From contig CAWBXV010000002.1 in assembly GCA_963792875.1 (NCBI GenBank), positions 988,778-1,052,777 on the forward strand: DNA of 64,000 bases. The letters are read 5' to 3'. The position numbers were made by a program, and so were the translations under genes. The notes under the pieces were generated by a model. The model was not told where the DNA came from and searched no databases. It worked only from the letters and a program-made list of their open reading frames with translations. This stretch comes from JAHEGP01 sp963792875. GTDB lineage: Bacteria; Pseudomonadota; Gammaproteobacteria; Pseudomonadales; JAHEGP01. Positions within the stretch are counted from its first letter, which is position 1. Each line of letters starts with the position of its first letter. Below, one piece after another: positions 51,472 to 61,198 of the stretch.

Positions 51472-52923
51472 ATGCAGGAACAGCCCTTTGTCCTCGGTGC
51501 GAACCGTGAGACACGCATCCACCTGCCCCTGCGTATGGCCAATCGCCATGGGCTGATCAGCGGGGCCACCGGCACCGGCAAGACCGTGACGCTGCAGCGG
51601 CTGGCCGAGGGCTTCTCGCGGGCGGGGGTGCCGGTCTTCCTGGCCGATATCAAGGGCGATCTGTCCGGTCTGGCACGCCCCATCGAGCCCGGCGCGAAGA
51701 TTGTCGAGCGGGTGAGCAGCCTGGGGCTGACGGATTACCGGCCCGGGGCCTCTCCGGTGGCGTTCTGGGACCTCTACGGCCGCAGGGGGCATCCCATCCG
51801 CGCCACGGTGTCGGACATGGGTCCGCTGCTGCTGGCCAACCTGCTGGCGCTCAACGAGACCCAGACCGGCGTGCTGTACGCATTATTCCGCGTCGCGGAC
51901 GATCAGGGCCTGCTGCTGCTCGACATGAAGGATCTGCGCGCCCTGCTCAGCTGGGCGGCCGCTCAGCGCAAGGCGCTGGAGCCGGATTACGGCAGTCTCA
52001 GCCCGGCCAGCATGGCGGCGATTCAGCGGCGCCTGCTGGTGCTGGAGGAGCAGGGCGGCGAACACTTCTTCGGCGAACCGGGCATCGAGCTGGCGGACCT
52101 GATGCGGACGGATTTCTCCGGCAGCGGCGTCATCAGCGTGCTCGATGCCACGGCGCTGATGGGCCAGCCGCAGCTGTACGCCATGATGCTGCTGTGGTTG
52201 CTGTCGGAATTGTTCGAGCAGCTCCCCGAGCGGGGCGATGCCGACCGGCCGGCGCTGGTATTCTTCTTCGACGAAGCCCACCTGCTGTTCGACGACGCGC
52301 CCAAGGTGCTGCGCGACAAGATCGAGCAGGTGGTGCGCCTGATCCGCTCCAAGGGCGTGGGCATCTATTTTGTCACGCAGAATCCGCTGGACGTGCCCGA
52401 TGAAGTGCTCGGCCAGCTCGGCAATCGCATTCAGCACGCCCTGCGGGCCTTTACGCCCCGGGATCAGCGGGCCGTCCGCGCCGCCGCCCAGACCTTCCGC
52501 GCCAACCCGGCGCTCGATACCGAGGCCACCATCACCGAGCTGGGCGTGGGCGAGGCGCTGGTGTCGCTGCTCAACGACCGCGGCCAGCCGACGCCGGTAG
52601 AGCGGGTGAACATCGCGCCGCCGGCCTCGCGCATCGGCCCGCTGACGGACGCTGAACGGCAGGACGAGCTGGCGCGCTCGCCGCTGCGGCACCGCTACGA
52701 CGCCTTACTTGACCGGGAATCCGCCTACGAGGTGCTGCGGGCGCGGGCCGAGCGCGAGGCGCTGCAGACTACTGAACGCCAGCCGCCGCCCGCTCGTCGA
52801 CGCAGCGCCGCGGACCCCCTCGATACCCTGCTCAACAGCGCCGCCAGGACCGTCGGCAACCGCCTGGGTCGCGAGCTGGTCCGCGGCCTGCTGGGTTCGC
52901 TGCGCGGCAGCCGGCGGCGCTGA
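51472..52923 (+). CDS. YjgR-like (DUF853) HerA-type ATPase
   Basis: A 483-residue cytoplasmic P-loop ATPase. Walker A GATGTGKT is near residue 32, the DUF853 segment FLADIKGDLSGLARP follows, Walker B is VFFFDEAHLLFDD, and YFVTQNPLDVPDEVLGQLGNR serves as sensor. The fold is that of HerA/FtsK-like helicases; members are widespread but of unknown role. The basic C-terminus (GSLRGSRRR) is typical. It lies 71 bases after the pyrD-pyrK fusion on the same strand. Confidence 0.92.
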   Translation: MQEQPFVLGANRETRIHLPLRMANRHGLISGATGTGKTVTLQRLAEGFSRAGVPVFLADIKGDLSGLARPIEPGAKIVERVSSLGLTDYRPGASPVAFWDLYGRRGHPIRATVSDMGPLLLANLLALNETQTGVLYALFRVADDQGLLLLDMKDLRALLSWAAAQRKALEPDYGSLSPASMAAIQRRLLVLEEQGGEHFFGEPGIELADLMRTDFSGSGVISVLDATALMGQPQLYAMMLLWLLSELFEQLPERGDADRPALVFFFDEAHLLFDDAPKVLRDKIEQVVRLIRSKGVGIYFVTQNPLDVPDEVLGQLGNRIQHALRAFTPRDQRAVRAAAQTFRANPALDTEATITELGVGEALVSLLNDRGQPTPVERVNIAPPASRIGPLTDAERQDELARSPLRHRYDALLDRESAYEVLRARAEREALQTTERQPPPARRRSAADPLDTLLNSAARTVGNRLGRELVRGLLGSLRGSRRR

Positions 52924-52938
52924 CGCGGGCGCCGCCCG

Positions 52939-52967
52939 AAAAAAAAGGGGCAGCCTGCGGCTGCCCC
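52939..52967 (-). terminator. Strong intrinsic terminator of the Gld-type ABC operon
   Basis: Read on the minus strand, GGGGCAGCC and GGCTGCCCC form a 9-base stem with a three-base loop, followed directly by eight T. It lies about 100 bases after the DUF4340 gene stop and fits as the end of the operon transcribed from 58027. Confidence 0.9.
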
Positions 52968-53070
52968 TGCGGGGACGGGCAATGGTCGGCAACCTAGACC
53001 CGCAGTTGGGCTCTTCTACGCATTTCAATACGCCGATGAAAATCATAGCGGTCAACTGCGGTTTCTAGGG

Positions 53071-54105
53071 CTAACTGCGCGACTGCTGCCCGCTGTCGTC
53101 GGCGCTGCTCTGATCCGGCTGCGGCGCCAGCTCCGCGGCCGCGCGCGGCGTTTCCTCCTCGGCGGGGGCTTCGGCGCCCGTTTCGGCGGCGTCGGCCTCT
53201 GCCCCGGCGGCGTCCGCCGCCGGTTGCGGCGCTGCCATCGCCAGCTGTGGCAGTGCCACCTGGGCGATGCGGTCGTAGTCGAACTGGCTGATGGTGAAGG
53301 CCTGGTCGCGATCGCTGCGCTGTACCAGATAGGTCTCGCCCGCCTTGGCGAAGGCGTAGTCCCACTGGCCGTCGGGTCCGCTGACGGCGACGCGGATGGC
53401 GTCCGCGGCCGGCTTGGCCTCGGCGATGCCCATCACGCGCAGACTCTTGAACGCGGCCGCCAGCTGCTCGGCCTTGGCGGGGTCGAGCGTGGTGCCCTCG
53501 CCCCGTGCCAGCGTCCATTGTTCACCCTGCTTCGCCAGCGCGTAATCCCCGCCGCTGATCGTGGTGAGTCCGCTGGCGCTGAGCAGCGCCTTGTCGAGCC
53601 AGTCCTTGCCGCTGGCGGGCAGCTCGTAGCTGTTCAGCGTCACGCTGTAGATGGCATTGTCGCCGGGGCGGCGCACATGTACCTTGCGGAACCCGGGCGA
53701 TGAGCCCACCAGCAGTTCGCCGGTCTTCTGCTCGCCGGCGTACAGCTCGATGCGCCGCTGGAACTTGTCGTCCGCCACCTCGAAGCGCGCCTGCGCCGCC
53801 GGCGTGGTGGCGACGGGCCAGCCGCTGTGCACGGCCTGCAGTTTGGACAGCAGCGCGTCGAGCTGAGCGCCGTCGACCGGCAGCTGCTGCTCGTCGGGCA
53901 GCAGCCAATGCCCGTCGACCTTGCTCAGGGTGACGTTGTGGCTGCCGTCGCTGATGGCGATGCGGGTGAGGTCGTCACGCGCGAACGCCAGCAGGTCCTG
54001 AGTCTGCAGGGACTGCTGCTGTTGCCGTCCCTGCCAGTAGAGGCCCAGCACGGCAGCCAGCTGCACGACCAGCAGCGCGGCGAGTATATTCTTCAACTTG
54101 TTCAT
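53071..54105 (-). CDS. DUF4340 domain-containing protein
   Basis: A 344-residue protein with one N-terminal membrane anchor (NILAALLVVQLAAVLGLYW) and a periplasmic beta-rich DUF4340 region with repeated halves (ARDDLTRIAISDGSHNVTLSK, then VDGHWLLPDEQQLPVDGAQL and LLVGSSPGFRKVHVRRPGDN). The last 60 residues are Ala/Glu/Pro-rich and probably disordered. DUF4340 proteins regularly accompany GldG-like ABC permeases. AAGGAGG lies 6 bases before the ATG; the permease stop is 15 bases upstream. It ends the operon. Confidence 0.88.
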   Translation of the reverse strand: MNKLKNILAALLVVQLAAVLGLYWQGRQQQQSLQTQDLLAFARDDLTRIAISDGSHNVTLSKVDGHWLLPDEQQLPVDGAQLDALLSKLQAVHSGWPVATTPAAQARFEVADDKFQRRIELYAGEQKTGELLVGSSPGFRKVHVRRPGDNAIYSVTLNSYELPASGKDWLDKALLSASGLTTISGGDYALAKQGEQWTLARGEGTTLDPAKAEQLAAAFKSLRVMGIAEAKPAADAIRVAVSGPDGQWDYAFAKAGETYLVQRSDRDQAFTISQFDYDRIAQVALPQLAMAAPQPAADAAGAEADAAETGAEAPAEEETPRAAAELAPQPDQSSADDSGQQSRS

Positions 54106-54120
54106 GTCATGCCTCCTTGA

Positions 54121-57057
54121 TCAGCTGCTGGTGGGCAGCAGTTGCAGAAACGCCGCCTGCCTGGCGCGTTTGCGTCGGCGCTGCAGCAGGGCGATGCCGA
54201 CCAGCGCCGCCGCCGCCAGTACGTAGTTCAGGTATTCCCAGAACAGCTGCGTGCCGTGTTCCATCGGCGGCAGGGTGCGGTTGAAGTGGCTGCGCGAGCG
54301 GATGCCGAGCAGCCCGGCGTCCTCCAGGGACCAGTCGACCGCGTTCGCCACCAGCTGCAGGCTGCTGAGGTACTCGCTGCCTGCTGCCGAGCCTGCCAGC
54401 TGGATCATCTGGTCCTGCAGGAAGTCGTTGGACGAGAACAGGATGATGCGCGCCGACTCGGGCGAGCGCTCGATTACGCCCGACACCTTGGCGGCCTTAT
54501 CGGCCGCGTGCTCGTCATCCTGAGCGCCTGCCTCGGTCGCGTCCGCGGCTGCGTCCGCCGCCGCCTGCTCGGCCGCGGCCAGCAGCGGCGACGGCTTGCC
54601 GGCGAAGTAGGAGTCGAAGCGGCCGGCGCTGACCACGCCCAGCAGCCGCGACTGCTGCGCGCCCGATGGCTGCCAGTCGCTGAGCCCGTTGCGGTCGAAG
54701 CGGGGCATCACGTCGGTGGAGGTGGAGACCCACGATTGATCCGAGCTGCTCAGCAGTTCGGTGATCTGGCGATCGCCCTGCTGGTCGCCCGCCACCGTGA
54801 TGGGCGAGGCCCAGTTCACGGTGACCTGGGGAAGGTCGCTGGTCACCGGGCTGTCGCCGTTGAGCCCCTTGCCGCGCACGTCGACGAAGTAAGGGTAGTC
54901 GAGCATGCGGACCTCCTGCACCTGGAAGCCGCCGAGGTTGCGGCTCACCGGGATGGGGAAGGCCGCGTTCTGGGGGTCCAGCACCAGCTCGTGCTCGATC
55001 TTGAGCCCGTGGTGGCCCAGCCACTCGTCGAGGCCGCTCTGGTGGGGCAGCAGGTTGAGCTGCTGATTGGCGAAGCTGGCGCTGAACGGCGATGTGGCCG
55101 CGATCACCGTGCCGCCCTGCATCAGGAACTGGTCGATGGCGAACAACTGCTTGTCGTCCAGCTCGCTGGGTGCCATCAGCAGCAGGATGTCGGCCTCGCC
55201 GGACACGCTGCCGTCGCTGAGGTCTTCGGGCTGTACCGTCAGCTCGGCCCCCAGGAAGTTCTGCAGCTCGTCAAAGCGGGGCCCCTGGGGCATGCCGTAC
55301 GGCATCATGCCCGGGACGGCGGGGCCGGGCGTCACCAGGGCCACGGTCTTGGTGAAGCCGCTGGCGAAGCGCTTGATGCCGGCCTTCAGGTTGCGCTCGA
55401 AGCTCGCCTCGCTCATGTCTTCCAGCGGAATCTGCACCGCCTGGTCGCCGTGCGCCAGCGTCAGGTAGAAGTAGAAGCGGTCGTTGCTGAGCAGGCTGGT
55501 GGCCATGGGACGCAGGCCGTAGTCCTCGGCGATCCGGCGCGCGACTTCGCCACCGTTGGCGTCGGGATCGATGATGTTCACCGAAAAGCGCCCGCCCGAC
55601 TCCTGCTGAAACTTGTCGGCGACCGCCTCGACCCCCTTGCGGAACACGGCGAGCTGTTCAGGCAGCGCGGCGTCGGGCGAGATATAGGCGTTGAAGGCGA
55701 CCTTGCCCGGCACCGTGTCGAACAGATTGCCGCCCGCCTGGTAGGTGTTGAGCACGCGCTTGATGGCGCGGGTCAGGTCGTGCTCGGGGTTGCGCAGCTG
55801 GACGTCGATGTCGGACTCGTTGCTGGCCTTGACCTCGATCAGGTCGCGGAACCCCAGCACCTGGTGCTGGTCGCCGTACTGTACCAGCACGTTGAAATAG
55901 GAGCTGACGATCGACGCCTGGTAGCGGTCGGCCACCTGGAAGGGCACCGGCTGGATGCCGTACTTCTGGTTGGCCTCCTGCTCCAGCTCCGGGTCGGTGA
56001 CCGGGTCGACGAACTCCACCCGCACCTTGCCCTTGCCGGCGATCTCGTACTCCTTGATGAGGTCGCGCAGCTGGGGCACCAGCGGCGCCAGCAGCGGGTG
56101 CGTCTTGGCGCTGAAGTAACCGCGCACCAGCAGCGGCTCCTGCAGCTGCTGCAGGTATTGCTCGGTGGCGTCGGAGATCGAATACTGCTTGCCGCGGGTG
56201 GCGTCGATGCGCAGGGTGTCGATCTGGCCCAGCCACAGGTTGGCCCCCAGGGCGTTGGCCAGCAGCAGGGCGGTCACGGCCCGCCAGGCGCTGTGCCGCG
56301 GCTTGCTGCCGGTGGCCGCCCAGCGCTCCTTCTCCAGCACGTAGGTATTGAGCGCCAGGAACACGGCGATGATGCTGAGGTAGTAGTACAGATCGCGCAG
56401 GTCGATCACGCCGCGGGTGATGGACTCGAAGCGCGAGCCGGTGCCCAGCAGGCGCAGCCACTCACCGCCCCGGTTGCCGAAGAAGTCGGTGATGGTCGGC
56501 GTGCCGATCAGATAGAACAGGCTGCACAGCGCCACCGAGCTGATCAGGCTGACGATCTGGTTGTCGCTGCGGGCCGATACGAACAGGCCGATGCTCAGGT
56601 AGGCCGCGCCCAGCAGGAAGGTCGCCAGATAGCCCGCCCACACCGGTGCCCAGTCCAGGTCGCCCATCAGCGCCACCGAGATGGGCAGCGGCAGGGTGAT
56701 GATCAGGGCGATGGCCAGCAGGGCCAGGCAGCCGAGGAACTTGCCGGCGACGAAATGCCACAGCGGCACCGGCTGGGTGAGCACGTGCTCCAGGGTGCCG
56801 GTGCGCCGCTCCTCGCTCCACTGACGCATGGTCAGCGTGCTCGCCAGGAAGATCAGCAGCAGCGGCATCCACTCGAACAGCGGCCGCACGTCGGCGATAT
56901 TGCGGGCGAAAAACGCCTCGCCCCAGAAAAACACGAACAGCGTCACGGCGGCAAAGGTACCCAGAAACAGGTAGGCCACCGGGGACGCGAAAAACAGGGT
57001 GATCTCCTTGCCGGCGATGCGCCGGACGGTGGAGGAGTGCTTGTTGTCAGGCTGCAT
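54121..57057 (-). CDS. ABC permease fused to GldG-like auxiliary domain
   Basis: A 978-residue membrane protein. Residues about 1-250 are an ABC-2 type permease (GldF-like) with six helices (SPVAYLFLGTFAAVTLFVFFW, MPLLLIFLASTLTMRQWSEE, GTLEHVLTQPVPLWHFVAGK). A further helix near 270 leads to a large periplasmic GldG/ABC_transp_aux domain (SISDATEQYLQQLQEPLLVR, LLLMAPSELDDKQLFAIDQF), and a last helix (VLAAAALVGIALL) closes the chain before a basic tail. In Bacteroidetes GldF and GldG are separate gliding-motility proteins. It overlaps the ATPase stop by 11 bases. Cargo is unknown. Confidence 0.88.
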   Translation of the reverse strand: MQPDNKHSSTVRRIAGKEITLFFASPVAYLFLGTFAAVTLFVFFWGEAFFARNIADVRPLFEWMPLLLIFLASTLTMRQWSEERRTGTLEHVLTQPVPLWHFVAGKFLGCLALLAIALIITLPLPISVALMGDLDWAPVWAGYLATFLLGAAYLSIGLFVSARSDNQIVSLISSVALCSLFYLIGTPTITDFFGNRGGEWLRLLGTGSRFESITRGVIDLRDLYYYLSIIAVFLALNTYVLEKERWAATGSKPRHSAWRAVTALLLANALGANLWLGQIDTLRIDATRGKQYSISDATEQYLQQLQEPLLVRGYFSAKTHPLLAPLVPQLRDLIKEYEIAGKGKVRVEFVDPVTDPELEQEANQKYGIQPVPFQVADRYQASIVSSYFNVLVQYGDQHQVLGFRDLIEVKASNESDIDVQLRNPEHDLTRAIKRVLNTYQAGGNLFDTVPGKVAFNAYISPDAALPEQLAVFRKGVEAVADKFQQESGGRFSVNIIDPDANGGEVARRIAEDYGLRPMATSLLSNDRFYFYLTLAHGDQAVQIPLEDMSEASFERNLKAGIKRFASGFTKTVALVTPGPAVPGMMPYGMPQGPRFDELQNFLGAELTVQPEDLSDGSVSGEADILLLMAPSELDDKQLFAIDQFLMQGGTVIAATSPFSASFANQQLNLLPHQSGLDEWLGHHGLKIEHELVLDPQNAAFPIPVSRNLGGFQVQEVRMLDYPYFVDVRGKGLNGDSPVTSDLPQVTVNWASPITVAGDQQGDRQITELLSSSDQSWVSTSTDVMPRFDRNGLSDWQPSGAQQSRLLGVVSAGRFDSYFAGKPSPLLAAAEQAAADAAADATEAGAQDDEHAADKAAKVSGVIERSPESARIILFSSNDFLQDQMIQLAGSAAGSEYLSSLQLVANAVDWSLEDAGLLGIRSRSHFNRTLPPMEHGTQLFWEYLNYVLAAAALVGIALLQRRRKRARQAAFLQLLPTSS

Positions 57058-58027
57058 GGTTCAGTGTCTCCTGGGGTTGCGGGGCCGTGTGGGCGTTGCT
57101 GACCTCGCGGAACAGACTCTCCAGATCGCGGTGCTCGCCGCGCAGCTGATACAGCTGGTGGCCGCCGTTGACCACCGTCGCCGCGATGGCGGCGCACAGC
57201 GCGCTCGCGTCGCTGTCCTGGGCCAGCGTGATGCGGTAGCGGTCTCCCGGGAGCTTTTCACCGGGCCGCGCCTGCGCCCGCTCGACGCCGACCACGCCGG
57301 CCAGGCTGCCCACGGCGCCGGTGACGTTCTCGGGCGCCATGCTGGTGTCCAGCAGCAGGTGATTGCTGCGGCGCAGCGTCTCCAGCCGGGCATCGACCAC
57401 CAGCCGGCCACCGCGCAGAATCAGCACGCGGTCGCACAGCGCGTCGACCTCCTGCATGATGTGGGTGGAGAGGATGACCGTGGCTTCGCGGGCGATGTCG
57501 CGGATCAGCTGGCGCATCTGGTCGGTCTGAGTGGGGTCGAGCCCATTGGTGGGCTCGTCCAGGATCAGCAGCTCGGGCTGTCCCAGCAGCGCCTGGGCGA
57601 CGCCCACCCGCTGCTTGAAGCCGCGCGACAGCGTGGCGATGGGCGCCAGCAGCTTGTCGCCGATGTCGGTGGCGCCGATGGCGCGGCGAATCTGGGCCAC
57701 CTTGTACGCGCCGGCCAGGCCCTTGAGCGTGGCGGCGTAGTCCAGGTAGTCGGCGACGGACATCTCCGGGTACACCGGCAGGCACTCGGGCAGATAGCCC
57801 AGGTTCTGCTGAATCTGCCGGGCGTGGCTCGCGATCTCGAAACCGTTGACGGCGATGCTGCCCTGGTCGGGTTCCAGGTAGCCGCTGAGCATCTTCATGA
57901 TCGTGGTCTTGCCGGCGCCGTTGTGGCCCAGCAGCCCCACGATCTCACCCTTGCCGATAGCGAAATTGACGTCCGCCACAGCTACGAAATCCCCGTAGCT
58001 GCGGCTCAGCTGTCTGACTTCCAGCAT
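57047..58027 (-). CDS. ABC transporter ATP-binding protein (GldA-like)
   Basis: A 326-residue ATPase subunit. Walker A GHNGAGKTT is near residue 38, the signature is LSRGFKQRVGVAQALLG, Walker B is LLILDEPTNGLDP, and the switch His lies in VILSTHIMQE. The C-terminal 90 residues form the extra domain seen in GldA and NodI-like subunits. GAGGAG lies 4 bases before the ATG at 58027. First gene of the ATPase, permease-GldG, DUF4340 operon. Confidence 0.92.
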   Translation of the reverse strand: MLEVRQLSRSYGDFVAVADVNFAIGKGEIVGLLGHNGAGKTTIMKMLSGYLEPDQGSIAVNGFEIASHARQIQQNLGYLPECLPVYPEMSVADYLDYAATLKGLAGAYKVAQIRRAIGATDIGDKLLAPIATLSRGFKQRVGVAQALLGQPELLILDEPTNGLDPTQTDQMRQLIRDIAREATVILSTHIMQEVDALCDRVLILRGGRLVVDARLETLRRSNHLLLDTSMAPENVTGAVGSLAGVVGVERAQARPGEKLPGDRYRITLAQDSDASALCAAIAATVVNGGHQLYQLRGEHRDLESLFREVSNAHTAPQPQETLNHAA

Positions 58028-58533
58028 GGTACTCCTCACTGCGTATTTGCGTATTATTGATGATGCCCCGGGGCCCGGGGCGGGTTATGGCAACGGCTGC
58101 GAGCGGGCCTGCGCCCGGCCTGGCGAGCCTGCCACGCCTGCGGCGCAGGGCGTGGTCTGCGTTGAGACCGCGGCGGGGGCGATCGGTTCGCCGCCGCGGC
58201 GCACAATTCAGCGACGCGACGCGGCGCGCGGTGCCCATGACATGCGCTGGCGTGGATGAAGGGAAAGTGCGCGGGCGTATCAAGGGTGATCTTGGCTGCT
58301 TGCTGTGGTTGTCCGTTGCGTGTCCGTTGCGGCGGCAGGTCCGGGTCGCAACCCGTCTCTGCAGCGCGGCCAAGCCTATGCAAAGCCGCTGTGGCTGTCA
58401 ACCGCAGGGCGCGTTCAAGCTGTGGGCAGGGCGCGCACATCGGGAGGGGTCGCGTGCGGCGCCTTTTGAGCTGTGCTGGCAATGCGGGTAGACTGCGCAG
58501 CCAGCGGCGCGAAGGCGTGGAGGAATTGCAGCG
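58028..58533. promoter_or_regulatory. Divergent region before cca, with promoter
   Basis: 506 bases without a supported gene. TTGAGC at 58466-58471 and TAGACT at 58489-58494 are separated by exactly 17 bases, a plausible sigma-70 promoter for cca about 40 bases before its start. No promoter for the ABC operon could be picked on the other strand. Confidence 0.4.
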
Positions 58534-59787
58534 GTGGATGTCTATCTGGTCGGCGGTGCGGTCCGGGACGAACTCCTGGGCCGTGCCATGGCCGATCGCG
58601 ACTGGGTAGTGGTGGGCGCCACCCCGCAGGAACTGCTCGACCGCGGCTTCAGGCAGGTCGGTCGCGAGTTTCCCTGCTTTCTGCACCCCGAGACCCACGA
58701 GGAGTATGCGCTGGCGCGCACCGAGCGCAAGTCGGGCCGTGGGCACACCGGCTTCATCTGCGACTTCGGCCCGGAAGTCACGCTGGAGGCCGATCTGGCC
58801 CGTCGGGACCTCACCATCAACGCCATCGCCCGGGCTGAGGATGGGCGCTACATCGACCCCTATGGCGGTCGTGCCGACCTGCGGGCGCGGGTGCTGCGCC
58901 ACGTGTCGGAGGCCTTCGTCGAGGACCCGCTGCGGGTGCTGCGGGTGGCGCGCTTCCAGGCGCGGCTGGCGCCGCTGGGCTTTGCGGTGCATCCCGACAC
59001 GCTCGCCCTGATGCGGCGCCTGGTGGAGACGGGCGAGCTGTCCGAGCTGACGCCCGAGCGGGTCTGGAAGGAGCTTTCGCGCGCGCTGGTCGAGCCGGCA
59101 CCGAGCGCATTTTTCCGCGTGCTGCGATCCTGCGGGGCGCTGCGCGTGCTGCTGCCCGAAGTCGATGCGCTGTTCGGCGTGCCCCAGCCGCCGGCCCACC
59201 ATCCGGAGGTGGATACCGGCGAGCACGTCATGCTGGTGCTGGAGTGCGCGCGGGCGCTGAGCGATGAGCCGATGGTGGCCTGGGCGGCGCTGCTGCACGA
59301 TCTGGGCAAGGGCCTGACGCCGCCGGCGAAGTGGCCCCGGCATATCGGCCACGAGCGGGCCGGGGTGGCGCTGGTGCGGGCGGTGTGCGCGCGCTTCAAG
59401 GTGCCCAATGCCCACGCCGAGCTCGCCGAGCTCGCCTGCGAGTATCACCTGCTGTGCCACCGCCTGCAGGAGCTGCGTCCGGCCACCGTCATGCGGCTGC
59501 TGGAGCGCCTCGACGCGCTGCGGCGCCCGCAGCGCCTGGAGCTGTTTGCGCAGGTCTGCGAGGCCGACGCGCGCGGCAGGTCGGGCTTTTCCGGGCGGGA
59601 CTACCCCCAGGGGCGCCTGCTGCGCCTTGCGGCCGATGCCGTACGCAGCGTCGATGTGCAGCCGCTGCTGGCCGAGGGCCTGCGCGGCAAGGCGCTGGCG
59701 GCACGGCTGCGCGAGCGCCGCATCGCGGCGATCGGCGGCCTGGTCACGGCGGCTGATCGAGGAGGAGAATCGAGTGATGTGGGATGA
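58534..59787 (+). CDS. cca: Multifunctional CCA tRNA nucleotidyltransferase
   Basis: A 417-residue class II CCA-adding enzyme that completes and repairs tRNA 3' ends. The N-terminal catalytic motif VYLVGGAVRDELLG is followed by the metal-binding DRDW, then RRDLTINAIA, EDPLRVLRVARFQARL and a C-terminal HD domain (AALLHDLGKGLTP, HE at GHERAG) with phosphatase/phosphodiesterase activity, as in gammaproteobacterial Cca. GTG start with GGAGG 10 bases upstream. Its end overlaps the methyltransferase start by about 11 bases. Confidence 0.95.
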   Translation: MDVYLVGGAVRDELLGRAMADRDWVVVGATPQELLDRGFRQVGREFPCFLHPETHEEYALARTERKSGRGHTGFICDFGPEVTLEADLARRDLTINAIARAEDGRYIDPYGGRADLRARVLRHVSEAFVEDPLRVLRVARFQARLAPLGFAVHPDTLALMRRLVETGELSELTPERVWKELSRALVEPAPSAFFRVLRSCGALRVLLPEVDALFGVPQPPAHHPEVDTGEHVMLVLECARALSDEPMVAWAALLHDLGKGLTPPAKWPRHIGHERAGVALVRAVCARFKVPNAHAELAELACEYHLLCHRLQELRPATVMRLLERLDALRRPQRLELFAQVCEADARGRSGFSGRDYPQGRLLRLAADAVRSVDVQPLLAEGLRGKALAARLRERRIAAIGGLVTAADRGGESSDVG

Positions 59788-60370
59788 GCGCTACCGCGCC
59801 GGGCACTATGTCTACGGCGTGGAGCCCAATGACTTTCTGCGGGAGTACGTGTCGCGGCTGCCGCCTGGGGGGCGCGTGCTGTGCGTGGCCGAGGGCGAGG
59901 GGCGCAACGCCGTGTTTCTGGCGCAGCAGGGCTTTGCCGTGACCGCCGTGGACGCCTCGGCGGTGGGGCTGGCCAAGGGCGAGCGGCTGGCCCGCGAGCG
60001 CCGCGTCAGCGTCGAGTGGGTGTGCGCGGATCTGGCGAGCTACGATCTTGGCGAGGAGCGCTGGGACGGCGTCGTGTCGATCTTCTGCCACCTGCCCGAG
60101 GCGCTGCGGGTGGATCTGCACCGCAGGGTGGTGTCGTCGCTCCGATCGCAGGGCGTACTGCTGCTCGAGGCCTACGCGCCGGCCCAGCTCGGGCGCGGCA
60201 CCGGCGGACCGCCCGACGCGGCGCTGCTGGTGAGTGCCGCGGCGCTGGAGCGGGAGCTGCAGGGGCTGTCCTGCGAGCTGCTGCGCGAAATCGAGCGCGA
60301 CGTGGTCGAGGGCACGCTGCACACCGGCCGGGGTGCCGTGGTGCAGCTGATCGCCCGCCGCCTCCGCTGA
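59777..60370 (+). CDS. SAM-dependent methyltransferase
   Basis: A 197-residue class I methyltransferase of the TehB-like group. MWDERYRAGHYVYGVEPNDF opens the domain. The SAM-binding motif I is VLCVAEGEGRNAVFLAQQG, with the acidic ribose-binding residue in VTAVDAS, and motif IV is WDGVVSIFCHLP. GGAGGAG precedes a GTG at 59774 and ATG at 59777; either may be used. It overlaps the end of cca in another frame, so translation is probably coupled. Substrate unknown. Confidence 0.88.
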   Translation: MWDERYRAGHYVYGVEPNDFLREYVSRLPPGGRVLCVAEGEGRNAVFLAQQGFAVTAVDASAVGLAKGERLARERRVSVEWVCADLASYDLGEERWDGVVSIFCHLPEALRVDLHRRVVSSLRSQGVLLLEAYAPAQLGRGTGGPPDAALLVSAAALERELQGLSCELLREIERDVVEGTLHTGRGAVVQLIARRLR

Positions 60371-60470
60371 GGTCGGCGCCGCCATCGAGCGGGCTGCCAC
60401 GCGCCGCGAAGCACGCCATCGACAATTTTTTGATCAAATCATCGCACCGCGACTATGCTGCCGGCAGCGG

Positions 60471-61172
60471 ATGCTCTATAAGTGGCGGTATCTTTTGCGC
60501 GGGGGCCCGTCATTGAACCAGTCAACATCGCTGTCCGGTGAGGGCGGCGGGGATGTATTCGAGCATATTGCGCTGGCTCTGGAAGCCCCCGGCTACATCG
60601 TTCTCGATCAGTGCCTGCCGCCCGGCCTCACCGACGCTCTGTTCGTGCAACTCAAGGCGCTCGATTTCGATCAGTTCCGGCAAGCCGGTGTGGGTCGCGA
60701 GGACTGCCGCCAGCTCAACCGCTTCGTGCGCACCGACGAGATCGCCTGGGTCGAGCACCCGGACGGCGCTATCCGCGGCTATCTCGCCTGGATGGAGGAG
60801 CTGCGCCAGGCCCTCAATCGCCGCCTCTTTCTGGGGTTGTTCGACTACGAGTGCCATTTCGCCCGCTATGCCGAGGGCGCCTTTTACAGAAAGCATCTGG
60901 ATGCCTTCAAGGGGCAGCGCAACCGCATCGTCAGCACGGTGCTGTACCTGAATCCGCAGTGGCAGCGCGAGCATGCCGGGGAGTTGCTGGTGTTCGACCG
61001 CGCTGGCGGCGACATCATCGAGACGGTCGCGCCCGCCTGGGGCCGACTGGTGATCTTTCTCAGCGAGGAATTCCCCCACGAAGTGGCCGTCACCCACCGG
61101 CCGCGCTACAGCCTGACCGGCTGGTTCCGGCTGAACAACTCGGTCTGCGGCCAGTTGGACCCGCCGCGCTGA
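60471..61172 (+). CDS. 2OG-Fe(II) oxygenase
   Basis: A 233-residue non-heme iron dioxygenase of the SM-20/prolyl 4-hydroxylase type. The iron ligands are His and Asp in FYRKHLDAF (about residues 142-144) and His in FPHEV (about 203); Arg in RYSLTGWFR binds 2-oxoglutarate. The N-terminal region (HIALALEAPGYIVLDQCLPP) is the usual lead-in. The ATG at 60471 is uncertain; a TTG at 60513 preceded by GGGGG is an alternative. Substrate unknown, possibly a protein or small molecule. Confidence 0.85.
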   Translation: MLYKWRYLLRGGPSLNQSTSLSGEGGGDVFEHIALALEAPGYIVLDQCLPPGLTDALFVQLKALDFDQFRQAGVGREDCRQLNRFVRTDEIAWVEHPDGAIRGYLAWMEELRQALNRRLFLGLFDYECHFARYAEGAFYRKHLDAFKGQRNRIVSTVLYLNPQWQREHAGELLVFDRAGGDIIETVAPAWGRLVIFLSEEFPHEVAVTHRPRYSLTGWFRLNNSVCGQLDPPR

Positions 61173-61198
61173 CGGTCGCCCACGCCGCCGTCCGTCGA

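Noticed and set aside
58057..58491. A 144-codon plus-strand gene before cca
   Set aside because: Arg/Cys-rich translation without a binding site or family; the region is better explained as a promoter gap.
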